DNA of 64,000 bases, taken from assembly GCA_963790325.1 (NCBI GenBank), contig CAWBNY010000002.1, forward strand, positions 248,001-312,000, given 5' to 3'. This DNA comes from JAXDMK01 sp963790325. Its GTDB lineage: Bacteria; Actinomycetota; Acidimicrobiia; Acidimicrobiales; AC-14. The first letter of the stretch is position 1. Every line of letters begins with the position of its first letter. The position numbers and the translations under genes were made by a program. The notes under the pieces were generated by a model, which saw nothing but the letters and a program-made list of their open reading frames with translations, ran no database searches and had not been told where the DNA came from. This document shows, piece by piece, positions 36,203 through 43,780 of the stretch.

Positions 36203-36232
36203 TTGTCCTTACGTGAACCGCTTCACTAGTGT
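36203..36232 (+). promoter_or_regulatory. Promoter of nuoHIJKLMN (cluster 2) with embedded Rex operator
   Basis: TTGTCC (36203-36208) and TAGTGT (36227-36232) are 18 bases apart, and the spacer contains ACGTGAACCGCTTCACTA with a perfect GTGAA-CCGC-TTCAC core at 36213-36226. The downstream bases TGTCCG..GCG also match the nuoA2 promoter. The expected start of transcription is about 36239, 5-6 bases before ATG 36245, and no Shine-Dalgarno is seen, so the mRNA is almost leaderless. Strong candidate Rex target. Confidence 0.8.
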
Positions 36233-36244
36233 CCGACGCGAATC

Positions 36245-37267
36245 ATGCTCGCGCTCGAACTCACTTTCTGGCAGTCCACCCTCCTGAAGACGGTCGTCGT
36301 GCTGTCGGTGATCCCGGCGGCCGCCGTCGTCCTCGGGTACGTCTTCCTCCTGAAGATGATGGCCCACATGCAGAGCCGCCTCGGGCCCATGGAGCCGGGT
36401 GGGTTCCACGGCTGGTTCCAGCTCATCGGCGACGGGATCAAGTTCATCCAGAAGGAGGACATCATCCCGGCCGAGGCCGACCGGCGGGTGTTCGCCATCG
36501 CCCCGGTGGTCGTCCTCGCCTCCACCTTCCTGCTCTACGTGGTGCTCCCGGCCGGGCCCGACCTGGTCGTCCAGGACCTCGATGTCGGAATCTTCTACGC
36601 CCTGGCGGTCTCTTCCCTGTCGGTCATCGGCGTGCTCATGGCCGGATGGGCGTCGGCCAACAAGTACTCCCTCCTCGGCTCCCTCCGGGCCGCGGGCCAG
36701 CTCATCGCCTACGAGCTGCCGCTCGTCCTGGCTGTCGTGGGGGTGGTCATCCAGGCCGGCACCATGAGCCTGCAGGGCATCGTCAACGCCCAGTCCGAGG
36801 GGGCGATCTTCGGGGTCGGCCTCCTCGGCAACCCGTTCATCCTGACCCAGGCGCTCGGCTTCGTGATCTTCCTGGCCGCGGCCCAGGCCGAGCTCACCCA
36901 GACGCCGTTCGACATGCCGGTGGCCGAGTCGGAGCTGGTGGCGGGCTACATGACGGAGTACTCCGGGTTCCGGTTCCTGTTCTTCTTCATGGCCGAGTTC
37001 GGCACCGCCTTCGCCCTGTCGGCCATCGCCGCCACCCTCTACCTCGGCGGCTGGTCGGTGCCCTTCGTCGAGGGCAACCTGGCCAACTTCCTCGGACCGG
37101 TCGCCCTCGGCGCCAAAGTCATGCTGGTCGCCTTCATCATCTTCTGGATCCGGTTCACGTTCCCCCGCTTCCGGGAGGACCAGCTCCAGGCCTTCGCCTG
37201 GAAGATCCTCATCCCCCTGTCCCTGCTCAACATCGTCGCGACCGGCGTGTTCAAGGTGGCGTTCTAA
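36245..37267 (+). CDS. nuoH: Complex I subunit H (cluster 2)
   Basis: A 340-residue NuoH without the C-terminal extension of the cluster-1 copy. Family text: HMQSRLGPMEPGG near the first loop, AAQAELTQTPFDMPVAESEL and GYMTEYSGFRF in the quinone-channel loops, and WIRFTFPRFREDQLQ near the end. The NRIGPNR motif of the NADH-type subunit reads SRLGPME here. First gene of a separate transcription unit. The stop overlaps nuoI2 by one base (TAATG). Confidence 0.94.
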   Translation: MLALELTFWQSTLLKTVVVLSVIPAAAVVLGYVFLLKMMAHMQSRLGPMEPGGFHGWFQLIGDGIKFIQKEDIIPAEADRRVFAIAPVVVLASTFLLYVVLPAGPDLVVQDLDVGIFYALAVSSLSVIGVLMAGWASANKYSLLGSLRAAGQLIAYELPLVLAVVGVVIQAGTMSLQGIVNAQSEGAIFGVGLLGNPFILTQALGFVIFLAAAQAELTQTPFDMPVAESELVAGYMTEYSGFRFLFFFMAEFGTAFALSAIAATLYLGGWSVPFVEGNLANFLGPVALGAKVMLVAFIIFWIRFTFPRFREDQLQAFAWKILIPLSLLNIVATGVFKVAF

Positions 37268-37740
37268 TGCCCAAGCTCCCCGGCCTGGTCAAGGGCCTCG
37301 GTGTCACGTTCAAGACCATGCTCCAGCCGGCGGTCACCGTGCAGTACCCCAAGGAGCGGGAGGAACCCGTCCCCCGGGCGCGGGGCGTCATCGCCCTCAA
37401 GGAGGAGAACTGCACCGCGTGCATGCTCTGCGCCCGTGAGTGCCCCGACTGGTGCATCTACATCGAGGGCCACAAGGAGAAGCGGCCCCCCCGCCGCGAG
37501 GGCGGCAAGCCCCGCACGGTCAACGCCCTCGACCGCTTCGACATCGACTACGCCCTCTGCATGTACTGCGGCATCTGCGTCGAGGTCTGCCCCTTCGACG
37601 CCCTGTTCTGGAGCCCGGAGTTCGAGTACTCCGAGGTCCGCATCGCCGACCTGCTCCACGACAAGGACAAGCTCGGTGAGTGGATGGAAGGCGTCCCCGA
37701 ACCCCAGCCTCTCGAGGCGGGGGCGGTGAAGAAGAAGTAG
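37267..37740 (+). CDS. nuoI: Complex I subunit I (cluster 2)
   Basis: A 157-residue NuoI with two complete [4Fe-4S] motifs, CTACMLCARECPDWC and CMYCGICVEVCP. It is shorter than the cluster-1 NuoI and ends in a Lys-rich tail. In EFG-less complexes of cyanobacteria and Archaea, the NuoI-type subunit is near the place where the donor (ferredoxin or F420H2 dehydrogenase) docks, so this protein is the probable electron entry point. Confidence 0.94.
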   Translation: MPKLPGLVKGLGVTFKTMLQPAVTVQYPKEREEPVPRARGVIALKEENCTACMLCARECPDWCIYIEGHKEKRPPRREGGKPRTVNALDRFDIDYALCMYCGICVEVCPFDALFWSPEFEYSEVRIADLLHDKDKLGEWMEGVPEPQPLEAGAVKKK

Positions 37741-37754
37741 AGAGAGCACCGCCC

Positions 37755-38246
37755 GTGGTCGCCCAGAACATCGCCTTCTATTTCCTCGCCGTCGCCATGG
37801 TCGCCGCCGCCGTGCGCCTGGTGTCGACCAGGAACGTCGTCCGGGCCGCCCTCTACCTGGCCATCGTGCTGGCCGGGGCGGCGGGCATCTTCGTCCTCCT
37901 GCTGGCCGAGTTCGTGGCCTGGGTGCAGGTGCTCGTCTACATCGGGGCGGTGGTGGTGCTCCTGCTGTTCGGGGTCATGCTCACCCGGGCGCCCATCGGC
38001 AAGGAAGCCGACCTCGACAACGACAGCAAGTGGGTGCCGGCGCTGGTCGCGATCTTCCTGCTGGGGGCTCTGGCCACCATGCTGAGCGACGCCTTCGGCA
38101 CCCGCGACATCAACTTCGGGACGATCCAGCGCACCGCCGACGTGTCCGACTCGATCTTCGGCGCCTATGTCATCCCCTTCGAAGTCGTCTCGGTGCTCCT
38201 CCTGGCCGCCCTCGTGGGTGCCGTCGCCCTGGCCCGTAGGGACTGA
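37755..38246 (+). CDS. nuoJ: Complex I subunit J (cluster 2)
   Basis: A 163-residue membrane subunit with the conserved third helix FVAWVQVLVYIGAVVVLLL and the last helix EVVSVLLLAALVGAVALA. GTG 37755 is the best start, 14 bases after the nuoI2 stop. Typical NuoJ architecture; the gene order H-I-J-K-L-M-N is the same as in cluster 1. Confidence 0.93.
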   Translation: MVAQNIAFYFLAVAMVAAAVRLVSTRNVVRAALYLAIVLAGAAGIFVLLLAEFVAWVQVLVYIGAVVVLLLFGVMLTRAPIGKEADLDNDSKWVPALVAIFLLGALATMLSDAFGTRDINFGTIQRTADVSDSIFGAYVIPFEVVSVLLLAALVGAVALARRD

Positions 38247-38253
38247 GACGCCG

Positions 38254-38553
38254 ATGATGCTCAACCAGTTCCTGATGCTGGCCGCCATCCTCTTCTGCAT
38301 CGGCGTCTACGGGGTGCTGGCCCGCAAGAACGCGGTGCTCGTCCTCATGTCGATCGAGCTCATGCTCAACGCGGTCAACATCAACCTCATCGCCTTCGGA
38401 GCCTTCCGTGACAACGTGATCGGGCAGGTGTTCGCCCTGTTCGTGATCGCCATCGCCGCGGCCGAGGTCGGGGTCGGCCTGGCGATCGTCCTGCTCATCT
38501 TCCGCAACCGGGCCAACATCGACCTCGACCAGGCCGATCTGATGAAGGGCTAG
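38254..38553 (+). CDS. nuoK: Complex I subunit K (cluster 2)
   Basis: A 99-residue three-helix subunit with SIELMLNAVNINLIAFG (membrane glutamate) and AAAEVGVGLAIVLLIFR. Two adjacent ATG codons (38254 and 38257) could start translation. nuoL2 follows after 11 bases. All residues expected for proton transfer are present. Confidence 0.95.
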   Translation: MMLNQFLMLAAILFCIGVYGVLARKNAVLVLMSIELMLNAVNINLIAFGAFRDNVIGQVFALFVIAIAAAEVGVGLAIVLLIFRNRANIDLDQADLMKG

Positions 38554-38564
38554 CGACCGCACCC

Positions 38565-40553
38565 GTGCTCGAGAACGCCTGGGTCATCCCCCTGCTGCCC
38601 GCCGTCTCGGCGGTCCTCATCCTGGCCGTCGGCAAGAAGCTGCCGGGCAAAGGCCACGAGATCGGGATCGGCGCCCTCGGGCTGGCGTTCCTGGGTGCGG
38701 TGGTCTGCGCCGTCCAGTGGGTCGGCAGGGAGGCCCACGGCGAGCACCACATCCGGGAGGCGGTGACGGGGCACTTCACCTGGTTCACCATGGGTGGGGT
38801 CGACATCGGCGCCGGCATCCACGTCGACGGTCTGACGGTGATGATGCTGGTGGTCGTCACCTTCATCTCCCTGCTGGTGCACGTGTACTCCACCGGCTAC
38901 ATGCACGGCGACCGGCGCTACACCTACTTCTTCGCTGCCCTCTCCCTGTTCACCGCGTCGATGCTCCTCCTGGTGGTGTCCGACAACACCCTCCAGTTGC
39001 TGATCGGCTGGGAGCTGGTCGGTCTGTGCTCGTTCATGCTGATCGGCCACTGGTGGGAGGAAGGGGTCAACTCCAGCGCCGCCATCAAGGCCTTCATCAC
39101 CACCCGCACCGGCGACATCGGCCTCCTGCTGGGCGTGATCACCCTGTTCTTCGCCGCCGGCCGCAACTTCAACATCGAGAACCTCAACCACGCCGCCCTG
39201 ACCGGTGAGATCAGCCACGGCCTGCTGCTGGTCGGCGCCGCCCTCCTGTTCATGGGCGTGATGGGCAAGAGCGCCCAGTTCCCCCTCCACGTGTGGTTGC
39301 CCGATGCCATGGCCGGCCCCACCCCCGTGTCCGCCCTCATCCACGCCGCCACCATGGTCGTGGCCGGCGTGTACCTGGTGGCCCGAACCTACGGGGTCTT
39401 CTTCGAGGGCTTCTCCATCGAGGCGGGCGGGATCAACTTCGTGGCCCTGATCGGCGGGATCACCGTCCTCATCGCCGCCGGCCTGGCCTTCGTGCAGGAC
39501 GACATCAAGAAGGTCCTCGCCTACTCCACCGTGAGCCAGCTGGGTTACATGGTCATGGCCCTCGGCTGCGGGGCGTGGACGGCGGGCGTGTTCCACCTCT
39601 TCACCCACGCCTTCTTCAAGGCCCTCCTCTTCCTCGGATCGGGCTCGCTCATCCACGCCGTCCACTCCAACAACATGAGCGACATGGGAGGCATGAAGGA
39701 GTTCATGCCGACGACCTACAAGACGTTCATGATCGGCTCGTTGGCCCTGGCCGGCGTCTTCCCGCTGGCCGGGTTCTGGTCGAAGGACGAGATCCTCAAC
39801 GGGGCCTACGCCAACCACTACGGGCTCTTCATGGCGGTCGGCCTGGCCGGTGCCTTCATGACCGCGGCCTACATGACCCGCGCCTGCTACCTCACCTTCT
39901 TCGGTCAGTTCCGCGGCCACGGCCACCCCCACGAGTCGCCGGCGTCGATGCGCATCCCGCTGGTGATCCTGGCCGGGCTTTCCTGCGTGGTCGGCCTGCT
40001 CAACGCCCCCGGCATCGAGAAGTTCAACGAGTGGGTGATGTTCGAGGTGCCGGGCGTGCCCGAGTTCCTCCATCACCACGACTTCAACGTCGGCCTGGCC
40101 GCGGCCTCCACCGTGGCGGCCCTGCTCGGCTTCGTCGTCGTCCGGTCCTACTACCTGCGCCGGACGTTCCCGTACGGGCTGGCGGCCAAGAACGGGCTGG
40201 TGGCCACCGGCTACAAGGTCCTGGTCAACAAGTACTACCTGGACGAGCTGTTCATCAACGGGATCATCCGCAAGATCCAGTACCCGATCGCCAAGGCTGC
40301 CTACTGGGTCAACCAGCACGTCATCGACGGTGTGGTGAACGTGGCCGGGATCGGGTCCCGCAAGGTGGCCAACTTCGTCTACGACAACATCGACCAGAAG
40401 GTCGTCGACGGCCTGGTCAACGGGGCGGGGGCCGGCGCCGAGGCGGGCGGGGCCGAGCTCCGCCGCACCCAGAACGGCCGGGTCCAGTCCTACGCCGCCT
40501 ACCTGTTCGGCGCCGCCGCGCTCCTCGCGGTGGGCCTGGTGGTGCTGACGTGA
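38565..40553 (+). CDS. nuoL: Complex I subunit L (cluster 2)
   Basis: The 662-residue antiporter-like subunit has QLLIGWELVGLCSFMLIGHW, FPLHVWLPDAMAGPTPVSAL and VQDDIKKVLAYSTVSQLGY, and a C-terminal lateral helix region. It is full length, so cluster 2 can be expected to pump with the complete membrane arm. GTG 38565 is the start. A 187-base untranslated gap separates it from nuoM2. Confidence 0.95.
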   Translation: MLENAWVIPLLPAVSAVLILAVGKKLPGKGHEIGIGALGLAFLGAVVCAVQWVGREAHGEHHIREAVTGHFTWFTMGGVDIGAGIHVDGLTVMMLVVVTFISLLVHVYSTGYMHGDRRYTYFFAALSLFTASMLLLVVSDNTLQLLIGWELVGLCSFMLIGHWWEEGVNSSAAIKAFITTRTGDIGLLLGVITLFFAAGRNFNIENLNHAALTGEISHGLLLVGAALLFMGVMGKSAQFPLHVWLPDAMAGPTPVSALIHAATMVVAGVYLVARTYGVFFEGFSIEAGGINFVALIGGITVLIAAGLAFVQDDIKKVLAYSTVSQLGYMVMALGCGAWTAGVFHLFTHAFFKALLFLGSGSLIHAVHSNNMSDMGGMKEFMPTTYKTFMIGSLALAGVFPLAGFWSKDEILNGAYANHYGLFMAVGLAGAFMTAAYMTRACYLTFFGQFRGHGHPHESPASMRIPLVILAGLSCVVGLLNAPGIEKFNEWVMFEVPGVPEFLHHHDFNVGLAAASTVAALLGFVVVRSYYLRRTFPYGLAAKNGLVATGYKVLVNKYYLDELFINGIIRKIQYPIAKAAYWVNQHVIDGVVNVAGIGSRKVANFVYDNIDQKVVDGLVNGAGAGAEAGGAELRRTQNGRVQSYAAYLFGAAALLAVGLVVLT

Positions 40554-40740
40554 GGCTTCGACTCGCAGGCGGAGCTCGCTCGCCGAGTTTTGCGGGGCTC
40601 GTGGCGCCCGGCGGAGCCGGCTCGCCCTCCGCCGTCTCTCCTGGCGGCGGGCTGTGCCCGTCGCTGGTCGCCAGCCACGGGGACCGCCTCCGGCGGCGAT
40701 CCGGGCTGGCGGCCGTACACCCCTTCTACGAGGAGCCTTC
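40554..40740 (+). other. GC-rich structured spacer between nuoL2 and nuoM2
   Basis: No gene is supported in these 187 bases, although neighbouring genes mostly overlap or nearly touch. The stretch contains repeated GGCGGAGC-type pieces and inverted repeats, for example GGCGGAG (40610-40616) with CTCCGCC (40627-40633). It may be an RNA structure, an eroded repeat insertion or an internal control element. It ends in GAGGAG just before ATG 40741, the nuoM2 ribosome-binding site. Confidence 0.5.
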
Positions 40741-42270
40741 ATGCTTCTGACGGCCGCAATCTTCGTGCCGGTCCTCGGCGCCGTGCTCCTGGCGGTGATC
40801 CCCAACGCGCAGGAGAGGGCGCTCAAGGCGGTGGCGCTCCTGACGACCCTGGTCACGGCCGGGCTGGGCGTCCTCCTCACCCTCGGGTTCGACTTCGACA
40901 ACGCCGGCGTCATGCAGTTCACCGCCGACGTGCGGTGGATCGACGTCATCAACAGCCGCTACCACATCGGCATCGACGGGATCTCGCTCTCCCTGCTCCT
41001 CCTGTCGATGGTGATCACGGTCCTGTGCGTCATCTACTCCTGGGACCACTTCCCCGAGCCCCACAACCCCAAGGCCTTCCTCATCCTCATGCTCCTGCTG
41101 GAGACGGGGATGAACGGCACCTTCGCCGCCCAGGACCTGATCCTGTTCTTCGTCTTCTTCGAGCTGGTCCTCCTGCCCATGTACTTCATGATCGGGGTCT
41201 GGGGCGGTCCCAACCGGCAGTACGCGGCGATCAAGTTCTTCCTGTTCACCCTGTTCGGCTCGGCCCTGATGATCCTCGGGTTCCTGGCCCTGTACTTCAA
41301 GGGCGGCAACACGTTCGACATCCCCGAGCTGATGGCCTCCGGTCCCGACATCGCCCGCGGCACCCAGATCCTGATCTTCGGCGGGCTGTTCATGGGCTTC
41401 GCCATCAAGGTCCCGATGTTTCCCTTCCACACCTGGCTCCCCGACGCCCACACCGAGGCGCCCACGGTGGGCTCGGTGATCCTGGCCGCCGTCCTCCTGA
41501 AGCTGGGCGTGTACGGGTTCATCCGCATCGCCATCCCGATCCTGCCCGAGGCGGCCCGGGCCTGGGCCCCGTGGATCGGCGGGCTGGCGGTGATCGGCAT
41601 CATCTACGGCGCCCTCGGCTGCCTGGCCCAGAAGGACATGAAGCGGCTCATCGCCTTCTCGTCGGTGGCCCACATGGGCTTCGTGATGCTGGGCGTGGCC
41701 ACCCTGACCAGCTTCGGGATCAACGCCGCCGTGTTCGGGATGGTGGCCCACGGCCTCATCACCGGGATGCTCTTCTTCATCGCCGGGTCGATCCAGGAGC
41801 GCTTCGGCACCCGGGAGATCGCCCGCCTGGGCGGGCTGCTGACCCAGGCGCCCCGTCTCGGTTGGATCCTCGGCTTCTGCGCCTTCGCCTCCCTCGGCCT
41901 TCCCGGCCTGGCCGGGTTCTGGGGTGAGTTCCCGGCCATCCTGGCCGCCTACCAGCCGGCCGAGGGCCTCTCCGAGGGCCTGTTCCGGGGCTACATGGTG
42001 GTGGCTGCCATCGGCACCGTCTTCGCCGCCGGCTACCTGCTGTGGATGCTGCAGCGGGTGGCGTTCGGGACGGCCAAGGAGGAGTTCGCCCACGCCCACA
42101 TCCACGACGTCCACGGTCCGGAGTGGATCGCGTGGACGCCGCTGCTCCTGGGCATCCTCGCCTTCGGGATCTTCCCCCACCTGATCTTCGACCTCACCGA
42201 CTCGGCGGTCAGCGCCATCGCCTCCGGGGTGGGTGGCGTCGCCCAGGCTGCGGCCGCGGCCCACCCGTGA
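40741..42270 (+). CDS. nuoM: Complex I subunit M (cluster 2)
   Basis: The 509-residue antiporter-like subunit has FVFFELVLLPMYFMIGVWG (membrane glutamate), FHTWLPDAHTEAPTVGSVI and AQKDMKRLIAFSSVAHMGF. ATG 40741 follows GAGGAG by 6 bases, which fixes the start; the frame continues open upstream only through the GC-rich spacer. The stop overlaps nuoN2 by 4 bases (GTGA). Confidence 0.95.
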   Translation: MLLTAAIFVPVLGAVLLAVIPNAQERALKAVALLTTLVTAGLGVLLTLGFDFDNAGVMQFTADVRWIDVINSRYHIGIDGISLSLLLLSMVITVLCVIYSWDHFPEPHNPKAFLILMLLLETGMNGTFAAQDLILFFVFFELVLLPMYFMIGVWGGPNRQYAAIKFFLFTLFGSALMILGFLALYFKGGNTFDIPELMASGPDIARGTQILIFGGLFMGFAIKVPMFPFHTWLPDAHTEAPTVGSVILAAVLLKLGVYGFIRIAIPILPEAARAWAPWIGGLAVIGIIYGALGCLAQKDMKRLIAFSSVAHMGFVMLGVATLTSFGINAAVFGMVAHGLITGMLFFIAGSIQERFGTREIARLGGLLTQAPRLGWILGFCAFASLGLPGLAGFWGEFPAILAAYQPAEGLSEGLFRGYMVVAAIGTVFAAGYLLWMLQRVAFGTAKEEFAHAHIHDVHGPEWIAWTPLLLGILAFGIFPHLIFDLTDSAVSAIASGVGGVAQAAAAAHP

Positions 42271-43778
42271 CATTTCTGGCCCAGGCGGCCCAGACCGGGT
42301 TCACCGCCCCCCACCTCGACTACCACGCCCTGGCGCCCGAGATCGTCCTCGGTGTCGTGCTGGCGGCGGTGCTGGTGGCCGATCTGGTGCTCGACGAGAC
42401 CCGCAAGTGGGTGATCCCGAGCATCGCCAGCTTCGGGCTGCTGGCCACGTTCATCCCCATCATCACGCTGGCCCTGTACGGCGACGACGTGCGGTCGATG
42501 GTGGGCGGGGCCTACGTGGTCGACAACTTCGCCCTCGTCCTCAAGGGCCTGTTCATCGGCGTGGGCTACGTGGTCCTCCTGCTGTCGAACACCTACGTGG
42601 AGGAGGGGGACTACTACGAGGGGGAGTACTACTTCCTCCTCCTGGCCTCGATCACGGGCATGGTCGTCATGGCCTCGTCCCGGGACCTGATCACCATCTT
42701 CGTGGCCCTGGAGACGTTGTCGATCCCCGCCTACATCCTCGCCGGCTGGCGCAAGCGCGACCTCAAGAGCAACGAGGCCTCCCTCAAGTACTACCTGCTC
42801 GGGGTGCTGGCCTCGGCCGTGATGCTCTACGGGATGTCGCTCATCTACGGGTACACGGGGACGACGATCCTGTCCGACATCGGCAGCCAACTGCAGGGCG
42901 ATGCCGCCCACAACCCCCTGGTCACCTTCGCCATCCTGTTCGTGATCGTGGGCTTCGCCTTCAAGGTGTCGGCGGTGCCGTTCCACTCGTGGGCGCCCGA
43001 CACCTACGAGGGGGCACCGACGCCCGTCACCGCGTTCCTGTCGGTGGCCTCGAAGACGGGTGGCTTCGTCGCCCTGTTCCAACTGGTGTTCATCGGTTTC
43101 CTGGGCCGCGACGACGTGTGGGGGCCGCTGTTCGGGGTGCTGGCCGTGCTCACGATGACGGTGGGGAACCTGATCGCCCTGCGCCAGACGAACGTGGTGC
43201 GGCTGCTGGCGTACTCGTCGATCGCCCAGGCCGGCTACATCCTGGTGCCGCTGGCGGTGGCCGGCACCTCCGCCCAGGCGGCCGACAGCGCCCTGACCGC
43301 CTCCATCGTCTACCTGCTGGTGTACGCGGCCATGAACCTGGGCGCCTTCGGGATCGTCCTGGCCGTGGCCCGCAAGACCCGGTCGGGTGAGATCTCGTCG
43401 TTCGGCGGGCTGTTCGAGTACGCCCCCGGGCTCACCGTCCTGATGACGATCTTCCTCTTCTCGCTGGCCGGCATCCCTCCGCTGGCGGGGGCGTGGGCCA
43501 AGATCTTCATGTTCCGGGCGGTGCTCGACGCGGGGACGTCGTGGGCGGTGGCGCTCGGCGTGGCGGCCGCCGTCAACTCGGTGATCGCCCTCTTCTACTA
43601 CGCCAACATCGCTCGCCTGATGTGGATGAGCCCCGTCCCCGACGGCGACCGCACGCCGATCAGGGTGCCGGCACCGCTGGTCACCGCCCTCGGGATCACG
43701 GTGTCGCTGGTGATCGTGGTGGGCGTGTACCCGCAGCTGTTCGGGCGCTTCGGCGACCTGGCATCGCTGGTGCGGTAG
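42267..43778 (+). CDS. nuoN: Complex I subunit N (cluster 2)
   Basis: The 503-residue NuoN has TIFVALETLSIPAYILAGW, FHSWAPDTYEGAPTPVTAF and LRQTNVVRLLAYSSIAQAGY. Note that the middle segment has RQTNVVR where the cluster-1 copy has VQSDVKR, so the usual lysine is Val-Arg here. It closes the EFG-less cluster. The methyltransferase gene follows with only 2 bases between its proposed start and the stop. Confidence 0.94.
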   Translation: MTFLAQAAQTGFTAPHLDYHALAPEIVLGVVLAAVLVADLVLDETRKWVIPSIASFGLLATFIPIITLALYGDDVRSMVGGAYVVDNFALVLKGLFIGVGYVVLLLSNTYVEEGDYYEGEYYFLLLASITGMVVMASSRDLITIFVALETLSIPAYILAGWRKRDLKSNEASLKYYLLGVLASAVMLYGMSLIYGYTGTTILSDIGSQLQGDAAHNPLVTFAILFVIVGFAFKVSAVPFHSWAPDTYEGAPTPVTAFLSVASKTGGFVALFQLVFIGFLGRDDVWGPLFGVLAVLTMTVGNLIALRQTNVVRLLAYSSIAQAGYILVPLAVAGTSAQAADSALTASIVYLLVYAAMNLGAFGIVLAVARKTRSGEISSFGGLFEYAPGLTVLMTIFLFSLAGIPPLAGAWAKIFMFRAVLDAGTSWAVALGVAAAVNSVIALFYYANIARLMWMSPVPDGDRTPIRVPAPLVTALGITVSLVIVVGVYPQLFGRFGDLASLVR

Positions 43779-43780
43779 CC

